A stretch of DNA of 64,000 nucleotides, from NCBI GenBank assembly GCA_963761975.1, contig CAVXIR010000002.1, positions 2,418,001-2,482,000 of the forward strand, in the 5' to 3' direction. Of this stretch, positions 22,492-31,860 are shown piece by piece (positions within the stretch are counted from its first letter, which is position 1; every line of letters starts with the position of its first letter). The position numbers and the translations under genes are program-made. This stretch comes from JAMQPK01 sp963761975 (GTDB taxonomy: Bacteria; Acidobacteriota; Vicinamibacteria; Vicinamibacterales; JAMQPK01). Below the pieces are notes generated by a model. That model saw only the letters and a program-made list of their open reading frames with translations. It searched no databases and was not told the origin of the DNA.

Positions 22492-23139
22492 CTAGAGCAT
22501 TGGACGCAAGTAGGGCCAGATGGCGTCGGCAATAATCCGATGACCGGCGGCGTTGGGGTGCAGCGTATCATTGAGATTCAGTTCGTCATTGCCGACAATG
22601 CCGATGAGGAAGAACGGCACGAGGGTCACCTTGTAGCGGTCGGTCAACCTCGTGAACAGCCGGTGGAAGTCGATCGTGTAATTGAGGCCGCGGACGGGTG
22701 GGGCCTCCATCGCGCACAGGAGCACGCGGATGCCGCGTGTTTGTGCCCGCTCGATCATCGTCGAAATGTTCCGTTCGACGATCGCGACCGGCATCCCGCG
22801 GAGGCCGTCGTTGATGCCGATTGCCAGAATGACGATCTGAGTCCCTGGCACGAGCGCCGCGTCGTAGCGGACGAGCGCTTCGGTCGAGGTATCGCCAGTC
22901 ACACCCGCATTGACTACACTGTATCTATGGCCTGCCTCCGAAATACGCTTTTGCAGCAGGGCAGGATAGGTGTCGTCGCGTCTCAGGCCTGGACCCGAGG
23001 TCAAGCTGTCTCCGAACGCCACGATGGCGGGAGTGATGGCGGCAGTCTGGCCGTCGGGCGCAGACGGCGACGCCTCACCGTTACAGGCGAGTGCGGCCAC
23101 CGCGAGGACCAGTCCGGCTAGAAGGCGCATACTGATCAT
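22492..23139 (-). CDS. SGNH-family esterase/lipase lipoprotein (TesA-like)
   Basis: I start at 23139 (MISMRLLAGLVLAVAALAC). This provides a lipoprotein signal ending in LAC; longer upstream starts would add a stretch that does not look like protein. The SGNH blocks follow: block I AFGDSLTSGPG (Ser), block II VNAGVTGDT (Gly), block III LAIGINDGLRG (Asn) and block V NDTLHPNAAGH (Asp and His). It is an envelope-anchored acyl esterase, lysophospholipase or arylesterase. It diverges from the 23186 gene. Confidence 0.85.
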   Translation of the reverse strand: MISMRLLAGLVLAVAALACNGEASPSAPDGQTAAITPAIVAFGDSLTSGPGLRRDDTYPALLQKRISEAGHRYSVVNAGVTGDTSTEALVRYDAALVPGTQIVILAIGINDGLRGMPVAIVERNISTMIERAQTRGIRVLLCAMEAPPVRGLNYTIDFHRLFTRLTDRYKVTLVPFFLIGIVGNDELNLNDTLHPNAAGHRIIADAIWPYLRPML

Positions 23140-23185
23140 GTCGCAAAGAGGATGCCCGGTTACGCGATCTGCACTAAGGGTGGAC

Positions 23186-23851
23186 ATGAAATTGAGACGT
23201 GTATTGCTCTCAATCGGCCTGTTGATAGTTTGTCCAGGTGTGACGGCCGCCCAGATTGCCGCCAATCCAGTCCCGGGCGAACCCGACTTCACTGTGATCG
23301 TCCAGGGCACGTTCGACGCCGAGACGCTCGCCGAGTTCAACAAGCGTGTGCAGGACTATGCAGCGCTGCGCAGCAAGCTCGAAGAGGGGCTGCCGCCGCT
23401 CGTCGTGACAGACAACGCCGACGAAATCGAGCGCTTTGAGCGCCGTCTCGCAGAGCGCATTCGTGCCGCGCGCAGTACGCGACGTGGACAACTCTTTGCT
23501 CCTGTCATGGAGCGCCAGGTGAAGCAGATGCTTGATCGTCGAGCCGACGCGGCGACGATCGCTGCCATCATGGACGACAGCCCTTCGGCGTTCGACGTGG
23601 ACGTCAACGACAACTATTCGAAGCAGCGGGCGCTCGCGACGATGCCGCCGAACATTCTGCTGGTTCTGCCCGATCTGCCGCCAGACCTGGAGTACCGGTT
23701 CGTGGGGCGGCGTCTCATTGTTCGCGACGTGCGCGCAAACATGATCGTCGACGAGGTTCCCCGCGCGCTTCCGTGCAGGGAGTGCCCGCCGCGAGACGAG
23801 CGCGACGCTACGCGACCTGTAGAAGACAACCAGAAAGACACACCGCGTTGA
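23186..23851 (+). CDS. Exported protein of an unnamed family (paralogue of the 14917 gene)
   Basis: From the ATG at 23186 there is a signal peptide (RVLLSIGLLIVCPGVTAAQ). A helical region with FNKRVQDYAALRSKLEEG and RRLAERIRAARSTRRGQLF follows. The C-terminal domain PPNILLVLPDLPPDLEYRFV then RRLIVRDVRANMIVDEV closely matches the 14917 product. The helices align with KKRVDAYVKLRKDAEG of that protein. The last 25 residues are charged and Cys-containing (CRECPPRDE). Function unknown. Confidence 0.7.
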   Translation: MKLRRVLLSIGLLIVCPGVTAAQIAANPVPGEPDFTVIVQGTFDAETLAEFNKRVQDYAALRSKLEEGLPPLVVTDNADEIERFERRLAERIRAARSTRRGQLFAPVMERQVKQMLDRRADAATIAAIMDDSPSAFDVDVNDNYSKQRALATMPPNILLVLPDLPPDLEYRFVGRRLIVRDVRANMIVDEVPRALPCRECPPRDERDATRPVEDNQKDTPR

Positions 23852-23891
23852 GCCTCGCGCCGGCCGGTAAGCCAGTCACGTGGTATCCTCC

Positions 23892-23919
23892 GCTGCCGGC
23901 TACCAGCTTCCCGCTACCG
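23892..23919. repeat. Heptameric tandem repeat, four units
   Basis: Consecutive 7-mers gctgccg, gctacca, gcttccc and gctaccg precede the ribosome site of the dienelactone hydrolase gene. It is a short member of the intergenic 7-nt arrays. Confidence 0.6.
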
Positions 23920-23939
23920 CTATTGGAAGGAGTATCGCC

Positions 23940-24827
23940 ATGGAACGAATGAAGGCGTCCGATTTTCCCCAGGAGCTTCTCGATCTCTTCCACTTGTACG
24001 TGCACGGCGACATCGACCGCCGCGCGTTCTTCGAGGGCGCCGGTCGGTTTGCGGTCGGTGGGCTCACAGTGGCGGGCCTCTTCGAGGCGCTGAGACCGAA
24101 CTATGCGTGGGCCCAGCAGGTGGCCAAAGACGACGCGCGTATTCGCACCGAGTACGCGACAGTGCAGTCCCCCCAGGGGAATGGATCCATTCGGGGCTAT
24201 CTTGCGCGTCCGGCTACAGCAGGGAAGTACCCCGCTGTGCTCGTAGTCCACGAAAACCGTGGCTTGAACCCGTACGTCGAGGATGTGGCCCGCCGGCTGG
24301 GCACCGCCAATTTCTTAGCGTTTGCCCCGGACGGGTTGACGTCTGTCGGCGGTTACCCGGGGGATGACGAGCGCGGCGGACAACTCTTTCAGAAGGTCGA
24401 TCGCGAGAAGATGACACAGGATTTCATCGCGGCGATGAACTGGCTGAAGGCGCGTCCCGAGAGCACTGGGCGCTTCGGCGTGGTCGGATTCTGCTTCGGT
24501 GGAGGCATCTCTAACACTCTTGCGGTGAGAATGCCCGACCTTGGTGCGGCTGTTCCGTTTTATGGCGGCGCTCCTGCCGCTGAGGATGTCCCGAAGATTA
24601 AGGCGGCCGTCCTGGTTCACCATGGTGAGATGGACACGCGTCTGGTTCAGGCGTGGCCGGCGTATGAAGCCGCATTAAAAGCGAACAAGATTCGGTATGA
24701 GGGTTACGTCTATCCGAAGGCGAACCATGGATTCCACAACGACACGACACCGCGGTATGACGAGGCGGCTGCCAAGCAGGCTTGGCAGCGTACGGTCGAT
24801 TGGTTCAACAAGCACCTGCGTACGTAG
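23940..24827 (+). CDS. Dienelactone hydrolase family protein with Tat-like N-terminus
   Basis: The start at 23940 follows GGAAGGAG. The N-terminal part contains DIDRRAFFEGAGRFAVGGLT, resembling a twin-arginine signal. The hydrolase core shows VVHENRGLNPYVEDVARRL, the nucleophile motif GFCFGGG (Cys185), HHGEMDTR with the Asp, and KANHGFHNDT with the His. That Cys-Asp-His arrangement defines dienelactone hydrolases, which open lactones in aromatic degradation, although many relatives have other ester substrates. It appears to be exported and is transcribed alone. Confidence 0.85.
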   Translation: MERMKASDFPQELLDLFHLYVHGDIDRRAFFEGAGRFAVGGLTVAGLFEALRPNYAWAQQVAKDDARIRTEYATVQSPQGNGSIRGYLARPATAGKYPAVLVVHENRGLNPYVEDVARRLGTANFLAFAPDGLTSVGGYPGDDERGGQLFQKVDREKMTQDFIAAMNWLKARPESTGRFGVVGFCFGGGISNTLAVRMPDLGAAVPFYGGAPAAEDVPKIKAAVLVHHGEMDTRLVQAWPAYEAALKANKIRYEGYVYPKANHGFHNDTTPRYDEAAAKQAWQRTVDWFNKHLRT

Positions 24828-24910
24828 CACCTTCGCAAGTCGTGTCCGGCTTTAGCGGACCTTAGGACGGACTTTGGCTCGGAGAGATCTTCGGCTCGTG
24901 AGGATTGGAG

Positions 24911-25234
24911 CTAGAAATAGACTCGCGCGACGGGGGCCGGGCGCCGGGTGAGTCGTCGCTCGACGCGGGGACCGTCCAAAACAGCACAGCAACTTACAAT
25001 TTCGTTAAGCACCTGGCATTCGAGGACACGCCCGTCCTCGAGTGTCAGGTGAAACACGTCGCCGGGCGCCGCGTCCGGCATGGGATCGAACCGCACGATC
25101 GTCGCCGATCCGCCAGATTTTTCGAGGCTATAGCCCACACATCCAAGGTTCCGATAACCTCGGTGAAGGCGCCCGACGCCAGAGCGCGTCTGGCCTTGGG
25201 TCAATTGCCACATATCAGGAAAAATGTGATGCAA
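24911..25234 (-). CDS. Small hypothetical protein
   Basis: The 107-residue frame on the minus strand includes SGGSATIVRFDPMPDAAPGD and FHLTLEDGRVLECQVL, which read like ordinary beta-rich protein, and it ends with a basic tail. Its start is not certain, and the first residues overlap the start of the divergent 25229 gene by six bases. No family was recognised. Nothing else is evident in 24828-25228. Confidence 0.35.
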   Translation of the reverse strand: MHHIFPDMWQLTQGQTRSGVGRLHRGYRNLGCVGYSLEKSGGSATIVRFDPMPDAAPGDVFHLTLEDGRVLECQVLNEIVSCCAVLDGPRVERRLTRRPAPVARVYF

Positions 25235-25660
25235 AGAATGCTCCGGACAAGCACATTCTGGATGGCTGGGATGATAGCGGTCCTCTTCACTGCGCTGGCC
25301 TCGGCCCAGTTTCGACAGGGGCCGGCGACGCTCGACGACGTCGTCACAGAATTGCGCGGGATTAGAGCGGATCTCGCTGAGACGTCGAGCGCCTCGGTCA
25401 GGGCCCAGCTTCTGCTGGCGAGATTGCAGCTACAGGAGCAGCGTATCAATGGACTTATGCGACAGATTGGCGAGGTCCAGAGTCAGATCGCGGGAGCGCG
25501 GCAGGAGGCGCGGGGGCCGGAAATGGCGCGGATGCAGCAGCTCATCCAGGAGCTTGGGAATCGAGAGGCGGAACTCTCGCACCAGTTGTCGATGGAGCAG
25601 TCGCGATGGTCGGAGTTCAGCGACCGGCTCGATACGCTGGAACGCGCACTACCGAGATAG
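25229..25660 (+). CDS. Exported coiled-coil protein
   Basis: The ATG at 25229 follows AGGA and opens a signal peptide (RTSTFWMAGMIAVLFTALAS, cleaved near ASAQ). The remaining 115 residues are almost wholly helical with heptad leucines: LDDVVTELRGIRADLAETS, RAQLLLARLQLQEQRINGLM and ELGNREAELSHQLSMEQS. It is probably a periplasmic coiled-coil oligomer. A plausible structural or scaffold role is inference; there is no enzymatic motif. Confidence 0.65.
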   Translation: MQRMLRTSTFWMAGMIAVLFTALASAQFRQGPATLDDVVTELRGIRADLAETSSASVRAQLLLARLQLQEQRINGLMRQIGEVQSQIAGARQEARGPEMARMQQLIQELGNREAELSHQLSMEQSRWSEFSDRLDTLERALPR

Positions 25661-25672
25661 TTATTGCGATCC

Positions 25673-27271
25673 CTATCGTTCTCGATGCCGCGCACGTTGG
25701 TATTGATCGAACGAAAATATCCAAATCAGGGGGACGCTCAGATCGGACGGCACAGACGCTCGAGCCGAGCGGCGGCCTGCATACTTGACGAAGGCCGGCT
25801 TTTCGCGCTGTACCAGCGCCCGATCGAGACGCGAAAATACGCCTGGCCTGTTCTGGAGCACGTACCATTTGAACGGTTCTTTGTTCGGTTGTACTTGTTT
25901 CGGCCGCAATCCGCGCCAGTCGCGCAGGAATCCGATGTTCGAGGCCGGCGAAAACGCGATGGCTTCGCTCGGGTCGGTGTGCTCGTTGAGCCACCGTAGC
26001 ACGTCGGTGTCGAGAGCGTCCCACCAATAGGCCGGCTCCATGCCTTTGTCGGCTGCACCGCGAAGGCCGCCGGCGATTAAGCTGTAGTGCGACAGAGTTT
26101 GCGGATAGTAACGAGCGAGATTGACGGCGTTCGCCAATAAAGCCGCTGAGAGCGCCAGCCGTAGTGCGACCCTCCCCCTGATCGCAGGAATCGCCCTGAT
26201 GGCATCGAACGCACGCTGTGCCCCGATTCCCGCAAACACGCACCAGAATCCAAACGCCGGCAGGAACAGGCGAATGCCGTCATGGGGTGGCGCACCGGGC
26301 AGCGCGCGGACGATCATCAGCGTGATCCAATGAAGAATCAGCGTGAGGGAAAGCGCCGTGCGGGTGCGCAGGCAGGACACAAGCCCCACAACGCCGAGTG
26401 CAAGTGTTGGTAACGGCGTGGTGAAGGCGAGCCACACAACCGTGTTGTACCAGGGAAGCGGTCGTTCAACGCTATAACTCTGACCCAGGAACTGCGTGGT
26501 GATGTTCAGCGTCTCCGCGCGATTGAGACTGCGATGGAAGTGCTCTCTGAATCCATCCAGCGGGTCGTACCACATCGGCGGATTGACGACGTAGAAGATC
26601 AGGATAGCGAGAGGAAGCACGATCGAAAGGCGACGGAGCGCGGCGACACGACTGTGGAGGATCTCTGAAATCACAGTCGGGGGCCACGCTAACCATCCCG
26701 TGAACTTCGTCGCCGTCGTGAATCCCAAGATGAGACCCAAACCCATCGCGCCGCGCCACTCTGGCGCAAATGACGATTGAACCGCCCATAGGAGAAGCCA
26801 CCACGCGGTGAGCTGTCCATCCTGCGTCGCGAAATGCGCCTCGGAGAAAATTCTTGGGAACGTCAATAGTGCCACGGGCGTAACGATGGCCGCCGCTGTG
26901 CCGTACGTCCGCTTCAGGTGTACGGCGAGTGCGGCGCATGCGCCGCTGAACAACGTGATCGGGCCCAGACGCGACGCCAGAAGTGGATCGATGAACGGCG
27001 ACCCAAGCCACTGACCGAGCGCAATCGGCAACGCGAAACCCGCTGGATGGCCTTCGGCGTAATGGATGAAGAGCCACTGCCTCCGGATGAGTTCCGTCGA
27101 CAAGGCCCGAGGCAACAGTTCAAACCATTGAATGATGAACTTCGATCGAACGAAATACTCGCCCTCATCCCACACGATGGGAATACCCGGCGAGGTGAGC
27201 GCGAGGACCACCCAGCAGCACACGAACGTCGACACGAACAACGTCCGATGTTCGTGTATCCCTCCCAGCAT
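25673..27271 (-). CDS. GT39/ArnT-like polytopic glycosyltransferase
   Basis: I prefer the ATG at 27271 with AGG upstream; a TTG at 27304 would add eleven residues. The product has about ten hydrophobic helices. The first periplasmic loop carries PIVWDEGEYFVRSKF, the acidic DE motif that in GT39/GT83 enzymes accepts a polyprenyl-phosphate sugar donor. It has a long soluble C-terminal part. It probably transfers a sugar to a protein or lipid on the periplasmic side. It is convergent with the coiled-coil gene, with 12 bp between. Confidence 0.7.
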   Translation of the reverse strand: MLGGIHEHRTLFVSTFVCCWVVLALTSPGIPIVWDEGEYFVRSKFIIQWFELLPRALSTELIRRQWLFIHYAEGHPAGFALPIALGQWLGSPFIDPLLASRLGPITLFSGACAALAVHLKRTYGTAAAIVTPVALLTFPRIFSEAHFATQDGQLTAWWLLLWAVQSSFAPEWRGAMGLGLILGFTTATKFTGWLAWPPTVISEILHSRVAALRRLSIVLPLAILIFYVVNPPMWYDPLDGFREHFHRSLNRAETLNITTQFLGQSYSVERPLPWYNTVVWLAFTTPLPTLALGVVGLVSCLRTRTALSLTLILHWITLMIVRALPGAPPHDGIRLFLPAFGFWCVFAGIGAQRAFDAIRAIPAIRGRVALRLALSAALLANAVNLARYYPQTLSHYSLIAGGLRGAADKGMEPAYWWDALDTDVLRWLNEHTDPSEAIAFSPASNIGFLRDWRGLRPKQVQPNKEPFKWYVLQNRPGVFSRLDRALVQREKPAFVKYAGRRSARASVPSDLSVPLIWIFSFDQYQRARHRER

Positions 27272-27360
27272 GACCTGAGCATAACGGAATATCCGTGAGT
27301 TCAACGCCGGTCATAATATGAGAGAGTGGATGTTCGGCCTGCATGTGAAGAGGTCTGCGC

Positions 27361-28308
27361 ATGATTCGGTCTTGGATGTATGGAATCGCGGGCGCGTGTT
27401 GTACCGGAATGATTGCCATCGCCGCGGCGCAGCAGCCCGTGTTCCGCGGCGCGGGGGATGCTGTCCGGGTGTTCGTGACAGTGACCGACCGGGACGGTAA
27501 GATTGTCACAACTCTCGCCCGGGAAGACTTCGAGCTGCGCGACGAAGGGAAACCGCAGCCCATCACCTTGTTCGACAACTCTCCCCAACCCATTCGGCTC
27601 GTTGTCATGCTCGACGTGTCGGGCAGCATGGAGGGCAACCTTCCGCTGTTGCGCGCGGCCTCCGAACAGCTGTTCGCGCGCCTCAGGCCGGATGATCTGG
27701 CGCGCGTCGGGACATTTGGGAACGAGGTCACCATCAGTCCTTCGTTCACGCACGACATCAACGAGCTGCGAAAGGGGCTGCCCGAGAGGATTTCGCCCGA
27801 GGCGCCCACGCCGCTCTGGCGCGCAATAGACCAGGGGATGGAGGCATTCGCTGACGACGAGGGCGCGCGCAAAGTGATCCTTGTCCTGAGCGACGGGAAG
27901 GACAGCGGTGTGATGGCCTTCAATCAGCCGGTGGCGAGCCAGGCGGGCGTCATCGATCGCGCGCGTGCCGAAGACGTGATGATTTACGCAGTCGGCATGC
28001 GGAGCCGGGGCACGCGTCCGATGCCCCCGGGCGTGGGCCGTGGTGGCCTCCAAGCCATGTTGTTGGCCGATCTGCCCGATCCCGGTCTCGCTCGCGTCGC
28101 GCAGGAGACAGGCGGCGGGTACACCGAAATCCGTTTTGGCGAAGATCTCGCGGCTGCTTTTGCCCGCGTGGCCGACGAGCTCCATAGCCAGTATCTGCTC
28201 GGGTTCGCTCCGCCGAAACGCGACGGCAAGGTGCACGACATCGACGTCCGGGTCGTTCCACGTGGGCTGGCGGTGCGGGCCCGAAAGAGTTACGTGGCGC
28301 CTAATTAG
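27361..28308 (+). CDS. VWFA-related acidobacterial-type protein, exported
   Basis: A signal peptide ends near AAAQ. An N-terminal beta domain follows (VRVFVTVTDRDGKIVTTLAR, EDFELRDEGKPQPITLFDNS), typical of the acidobacterial VWFA-related family. The von Willebrand A domain has the MIDAS motif DVSGSM (about residues 85-90) and VLSDGKDSG. The C-terminus HSQYLLGFAPPKRDGKVHDI is also family-typical. It is expected to be a periplasmic metal-dependent binding protein; its partner is unknown. Confidence 0.85.
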   Translation: MIRSWMYGIAGACCTGMIAIAAAQQPVFRGAGDAVRVFVTVTDRDGKIVTTLAREDFELRDEGKPQPITLFDNSPQPIRLVVMLDVSGSMEGNLPLLRAASEQLFARLRPDDLARVGTFGNEVTISPSFTHDINELRKGLPERISPEAPTPLWRAIDQGMEAFADDEGARKVILVLSDGKDSGVMAFNQPVASQAGVIDRARAEDVMIYAVGMRSRGTRPMPPGVGRGGLQAMLLADLPDPGLARVAQETGGGYTEIRFGEDLAAAFARVADELHSQYLLGFAPPKRDGKVHDIDVRVVPRGLAVRARKSYVAPN

Positions 28309-28321
28309 TCGACAATGATTC

Positions 28322-29779
28322 ATGGTGCTAACCTGGCTCGATTACGCAGTGATCGCAGGATACCTCATCGCGATCACGCAGTTCGGGTCGTACTTCGCGC
28401 GTTTTCAGAAGACACCTCGCGATTACTTTCTCACCGGGCGATCGGTGCCCTGGTGGGCGATCTGTTTCACGGTCGTCGCGACCGAAACGAGCACGCTGAC
28501 CTTCATCAGCGTACCGGCCATGGCCTATACCGGCGACATGACGTTCCTGCAGCTCGTCTTCGGATACGTCATCGGTCGCGTGATCATCAGCGTCGTTTTC
28601 ATTCCCGCCTACTTCCGGGGGGATCTCTTCACCTCGTACGAACTGCTCCAGCGGCGCTTCGGCGATCGCGTGAAGAATCTCTCAGCGGTCATTTTCCTGA
28701 TCACGCGGTCGCTTGCAGACGGCATCCGCCTTTTTGCGACGGCGCTTGTCGTCTCGGTCGTCACCCAGGTGCCGGTGACGATTGCGGTCGTCGTGCTCGG
28801 CGCTGCGATGATTGTCTACACGGTGCGAGGTGGTTCGGCGGCGGTGATTTGGACCGACGTGGTGCAGCTGTTCGTGTATATCGCGGGTGCACTCGTTGTG
28901 TTCGTGTCGCTCCTGGCGTTGATTCCTGGAGGATGGGCCGAAGTCGTCCGGGTCGGCTCGGCGTCGGGCAAGTTTCGTGTGCTCGACTTGTCGTGGACGT
29001 TTGCGCGGCCTTACACGCTGTGGGCAGGGATTCTGGGAGGGGCGGCGCTCACGTTGTCGACGCACGGCACCGATCAGTTTCTCGTCCAGCGCCTGCTCTC
29101 GGCACGATCGGCGCGCGAGGCGGCCCGCGGTCTCGTGCTCAGCGGGTTTCTGGTTCTTGCGCAGTTCGTGCTGTTTCTTGTCATCGGTGTGATGCTGTTC
29201 ACCTACTACCAGCATGTGCCGCTGCCCCGTGCGTTGGCGCGGAGCGACGAGCTCCTGCCCGGATTCATCGTGACCGCGCTGTCCCACGGTGCGGCCGGCT
29301 TCATCGTCGCCGCGATTGTTGCAGCGGCGCTCTCTCCATCGATCAATGCCATGGCCGCGACGACGGTGAACGACTTCTATGCGAAGTACGTGAAACCGGA
29401 CGCAGACGATGCGACGCTGATGCGTGTGTCCCGGACGTGGACAATCGTCTGGGGCATCGTCCAGATTGGCGTGGCGATTGCCGCGCAGTGGATGCAACGA
29501 TCCGTGTTGGATGCCGGCCTCGCCGTGCTGTCGTGGGCGTCGGGGCCCGTTCTGGGCGCGTTTCTACTCGGTACACTCGCGCCGGCGATCACCGGTCGAC
29601 AAGCGTTCGCAGGGATGGTGAGCGGCCTGGTCGCGATGATGATCGTATGGGGATGGCCGCTGCCGATCGCGTTCAGCTGGTATGTGTTCATCGGCGCGGC
29701 CACGACCGTGAGCGTGGCGATGGTGATGAGTTGGGCGCTTACTTCTTCGCAGGCTCAGGCGCGCCTTCCTCCTCGGTGA
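28322..29779 (+). CDS. Sodium/solute symporter (SSS family)
   Basis: The 485-residue protein begins VLTWLDYAVIAGYLIAITQF and has about thirteen hydrophobic helices. SSS-family landmarks include DYFLTGRSVPWWAICFTVVA, ETSTLTFISVPAMAY and the GTDQFLVQRLLSARSAREA loop. It couples solute uptake to the sodium gradient; the solute class (sugar, carboxylate or amino acid) is not evident. It starts 14 bp after the VWFA gene, so they may share a transcript. Its 3' end overlaps the convergent 29739 gene by 41 bp. Confidence 0.88.
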   Translation: MVLTWLDYAVIAGYLIAITQFGSYFARFQKTPRDYFLTGRSVPWWAICFTVVATETSTLTFISVPAMAYTGDMTFLQLVFGYVIGRVIISVVFIPAYFRGDLFTSYELLQRRFGDRVKNLSAVIFLITRSLADGIRLFATALVVSVVTQVPVTIAVVVLGAAMIVYTVRGGSAAVIWTDVVQLFVYIAGALVVFVSLLALIPGGWAEVVRVGSASGKFRVLDLSWTFARPYTLWAGILGGAALTLSTHGTDQFLVQRLLSARSAREAARGLVLSGFLVLAQFVLFLVIGVMLFTYYQHVPLPRALARSDELLPGFIVTALSHGAAGFIVAAIVAAALSPSINAMAATTVNDFYAKYVKPDADDATLMRVSRTWTIVWGIVQIGVAIAAQWMQRSVLDAGLAVLSWASGPVLGAFLLGTLAPAITGRQAFAGMVSGLVAMMIVWGWPLPIAFSWYVFIGAATTVSVAMVMSWALTSSQAQARLPPR

Positions 29780-30314
29780 CAAAGATTTCCGCGATGATGC
29801 TCACATGTGCCGCCCACCAATGGCCCCCCTTCACAGAGCCATCAGACAGCGCGACTGTGCCGTGACCGTGAACGTTCGATCGTCCCTGGCTGTCGACAGA
29901 GATGCTGCCCATCAGTGAAACGATTTCTGCTTCCTGGCTGAGCTCGATCTTTTTCTGACCCAACCCGCTTTCCACATCGGTCCAACCGAAGAGACCTTTG
30001 TTGATAGCCCCGAGTGCCGTGAAATGGGCGTTTTTGATCTTGTACTTCTCGGCAAAATCGGTCAGGCCAGACATGATTTCGTCCCCCTTGGCCATCCTGA
30101 CCCGATAGGTTCTTGCACTTTTGCCCAGGTCCGTCACTGTCATTCCGGGGGCGAGTCCTTTCCCTGGACGCGTCCCTCTTGGGACGTACCCCTCGGGAGT
30201 CGTGGGTTGGGGTGCCGTCGACTGCTGGGCACTCAGCGCCCGTTCGGCGGCGACTGTCAGTCCGACGATCGTCAGGAGTGAAAGGACGCGGGCGATCTTT
30301 GTCAGCCAAAACAT
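29739..30314 (-). CDS. Secreted PPC/DUF296 domain protein
   Basis: A signal peptide (WLTKIARVLSLLTIVGLTVA) is followed by a Pro/Thr linker and a DUF296 domain. Visible motifs are YRVRMAKGDEIMSGLTDFAE, the NAHFTALGAINKGLFGW strand-turn, and SNVHGHGTVALSDGSVKGGH with metal-ligand histidines. The domain ends HVSIIAEIFVTEEE. This domain is better known from AT-hook proteins and cytosolic bacterial proteins, so an exported version is unusual. The reaction or ligand is unknown. Confidence 0.75.
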   Translation of the reverse strand: MFWLTKIARVLSLLTIVGLTVAAERALSAQQSTAPQPTTPEGYVPRGTRPGKGLAPGMTVTDLGKSARTYRVRMAKGDEIMSGLTDFAEKYKIKNAHFTALGAINKGLFGWTDVESGLGQKKIELSQEAEIVSLMGSISVDSQGRSNVHGHGTVALSDGSVKGGHWWAAHVSIIAEIFVTEEEGAPEPAKK

Positions 30315-30440
30315 TTGTGTACCTCGGTTGCAAGACTATCGTCGGACTCCGCCGGGGCGTCAAGGTGCGGGTTGTGGAATTTCCGCCGCTGAAACGCGGG
30401 GTGCTAAGATTTCGGCTTTCTTCGACGAAGGAGCGCGCCC

Positions 30441-31802
30441 ATGTCCGTAGACACAGCCACGTTAGCGCAGCTGGCTCCCGGGTTCACCGGCCGATTGCTC
30501 CAGCCTACCGACGCGGAATACGAGGACGCGCGGCGCGTTCACAATGGACTCGTCGACAAGCGTCCCGCGTTGATTGCGCGCTGCCGTGGTGTTGCTGACA
30601 TATCCGATGCCGTCAAACTGGCCCGAGCGTGCAATCTCGAGGTGGCGGTCCGTGGCGGCGGGCACAACGTCGCAGGTCATGCCACCATCGACGGCGGGTT
30701 GATGATCGACCTGGCGTTGATGAAGGGAATCCACGTCGACCCGCGCGCCCGCGTGACGCGCGCCCAGGGTGGTGTCCTTTGGAGTGAGTTCAATCGCGAG
30801 ACGCAGGTCCACGGTTTGGCGACGACCGGGGGCGTCGTCGGAAGCACGGGCATCGCGGGGCTCACGCTCGGTGGGGGTCTTGGTTGGTTGATGCCGAAGT
30901 ACGGTCTGGCCCTCGATAACCTGCGATCGGCCGAGATGGTCATGGCGGACGGCAGCGTCAAGCGGGCGAGCGCCGACGAGAACGCGGATCTGTTCTGGGC
31001 GATTCGCGGTGGCGGCGGCAACTTCGGGATTGCGGCGTCGCTCGAGTACGTTGTCCATCCTGTCGGTCCGATCATCGCGGGCGGGCTCGTTGCGCATCCG
31101 CACGCGAACGCGATGGATGTCTTGAAGTTCTTCCGCGAGCAGTGCGCGTCAGCACCAGACGAGCTGATGCTGGTCGCAGGACTCATCAGCGCGCCCGACG
31201 GATCGGGCGCGAAGCTCGTGGCTATTGTGGCCGCGCATTGTGGGGCCCTTCCCGACGGCGAGGCAGCGCTCCGGCCGTTCAAGGCGTTCGGGCGGCCGGT
31301 CATGGATGCGATGGGCCCGATTCCCTACTGCGCGCAGAATGCTCTCTTCGACGCGGCCTTACCCAAGGGCGCGCTCAACTACTGGAAGTCCCAGTTTCTC
31401 ACCGACCTCAGTGACGAGGCGGTTCGAGTCCTGGTGGAACGCTTCGAGTCGTGTGAATCGCCGATGAGTCAGATCATCATTGAGCATTTTCATGGCGCGG
31501 CGAGCAGGGTCCCCGTGTCGGCAACGGCGTGCGCGATGCGCGTGAGCAGCTACAACGTCGGCATCATCTCGCAGTGGATGGATCCGCGTGAGAATGACCG
31601 TTGCATCGCCTGGTGCCGCGGGACGTTCGACGCATTGAAACCATTTCTTGCTGAGACCCGCTATGTGAACTATCTCGATCACGATGAGGCGGGCGATCCG
31701 GCGGCGGCCGCTTACGGGGTCAATTACACCAGGCTTCGAGAGCTCAAGGCCAAATACGATCCCGAGAACTTCTTCCACGCGAACGTCAACATCCGCCGTT
31801 AA
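30441..31802 (+). CDS. FAD-linked oxidase with BBE domain
   Basis: The 453-residue protein shows the FAD_binding_4 fold with AVRGGGHNVAGHATIDGG, in which the His can carry 8-alpha-linked FAD. The loop GVVGSTGIAGLTLGGGLGWL and FWAIRGGGGNFGI follow. The berberine-bridge C-terminus is NYTRLRELKAKYDPENFFHA. Such enzymes oxidise alcohols, sugars or amines and reduce oxygen. No signal peptide was found, so it is cytosolic. The adjacent gene is convergent and unrelated. Confidence 0.88.
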   Translation: MSVDTATLAQLAPGFTGRLLQPTDAEYEDARRVHNGLVDKRPALIARCRGVADISDAVKLARACNLEVAVRGGGHNVAGHATIDGGLMIDLALMKGIHVDPRARVTRAQGGVLWSEFNRETQVHGLATTGGVVGSTGIAGLTLGGGLGWLMPKYGLALDNLRSAEMVMADGSVKRASADENADLFWAIRGGGGNFGIAASLEYVVHPVGPIIAGGLVAHPHANAMDVLKFFREQCASAPDELMLVAGLISAPDGSGAKLVAIVAAHCGALPDGEAALRPFKAFGRPVMDAMGPIPYCAQNALFDAALPKGALNYWKSQFLTDLSDEAVRVLVERFESCESPMSQIIIEHFHGAASRVPVSATACAMRVSSYNVGIISQWMDPRENDRCIAWCRGTFDALKPFLAETRYVNYLDHDEAGDPAAAAYGVNYTRLRELKAKYDPENFFHANVNIRR

Positions 31803-31860
31803 CCGTGCACCTTTCACATCGGCGTTCAGTGTGACGGGAGCCAAAGCAGGAATTGTGCCT

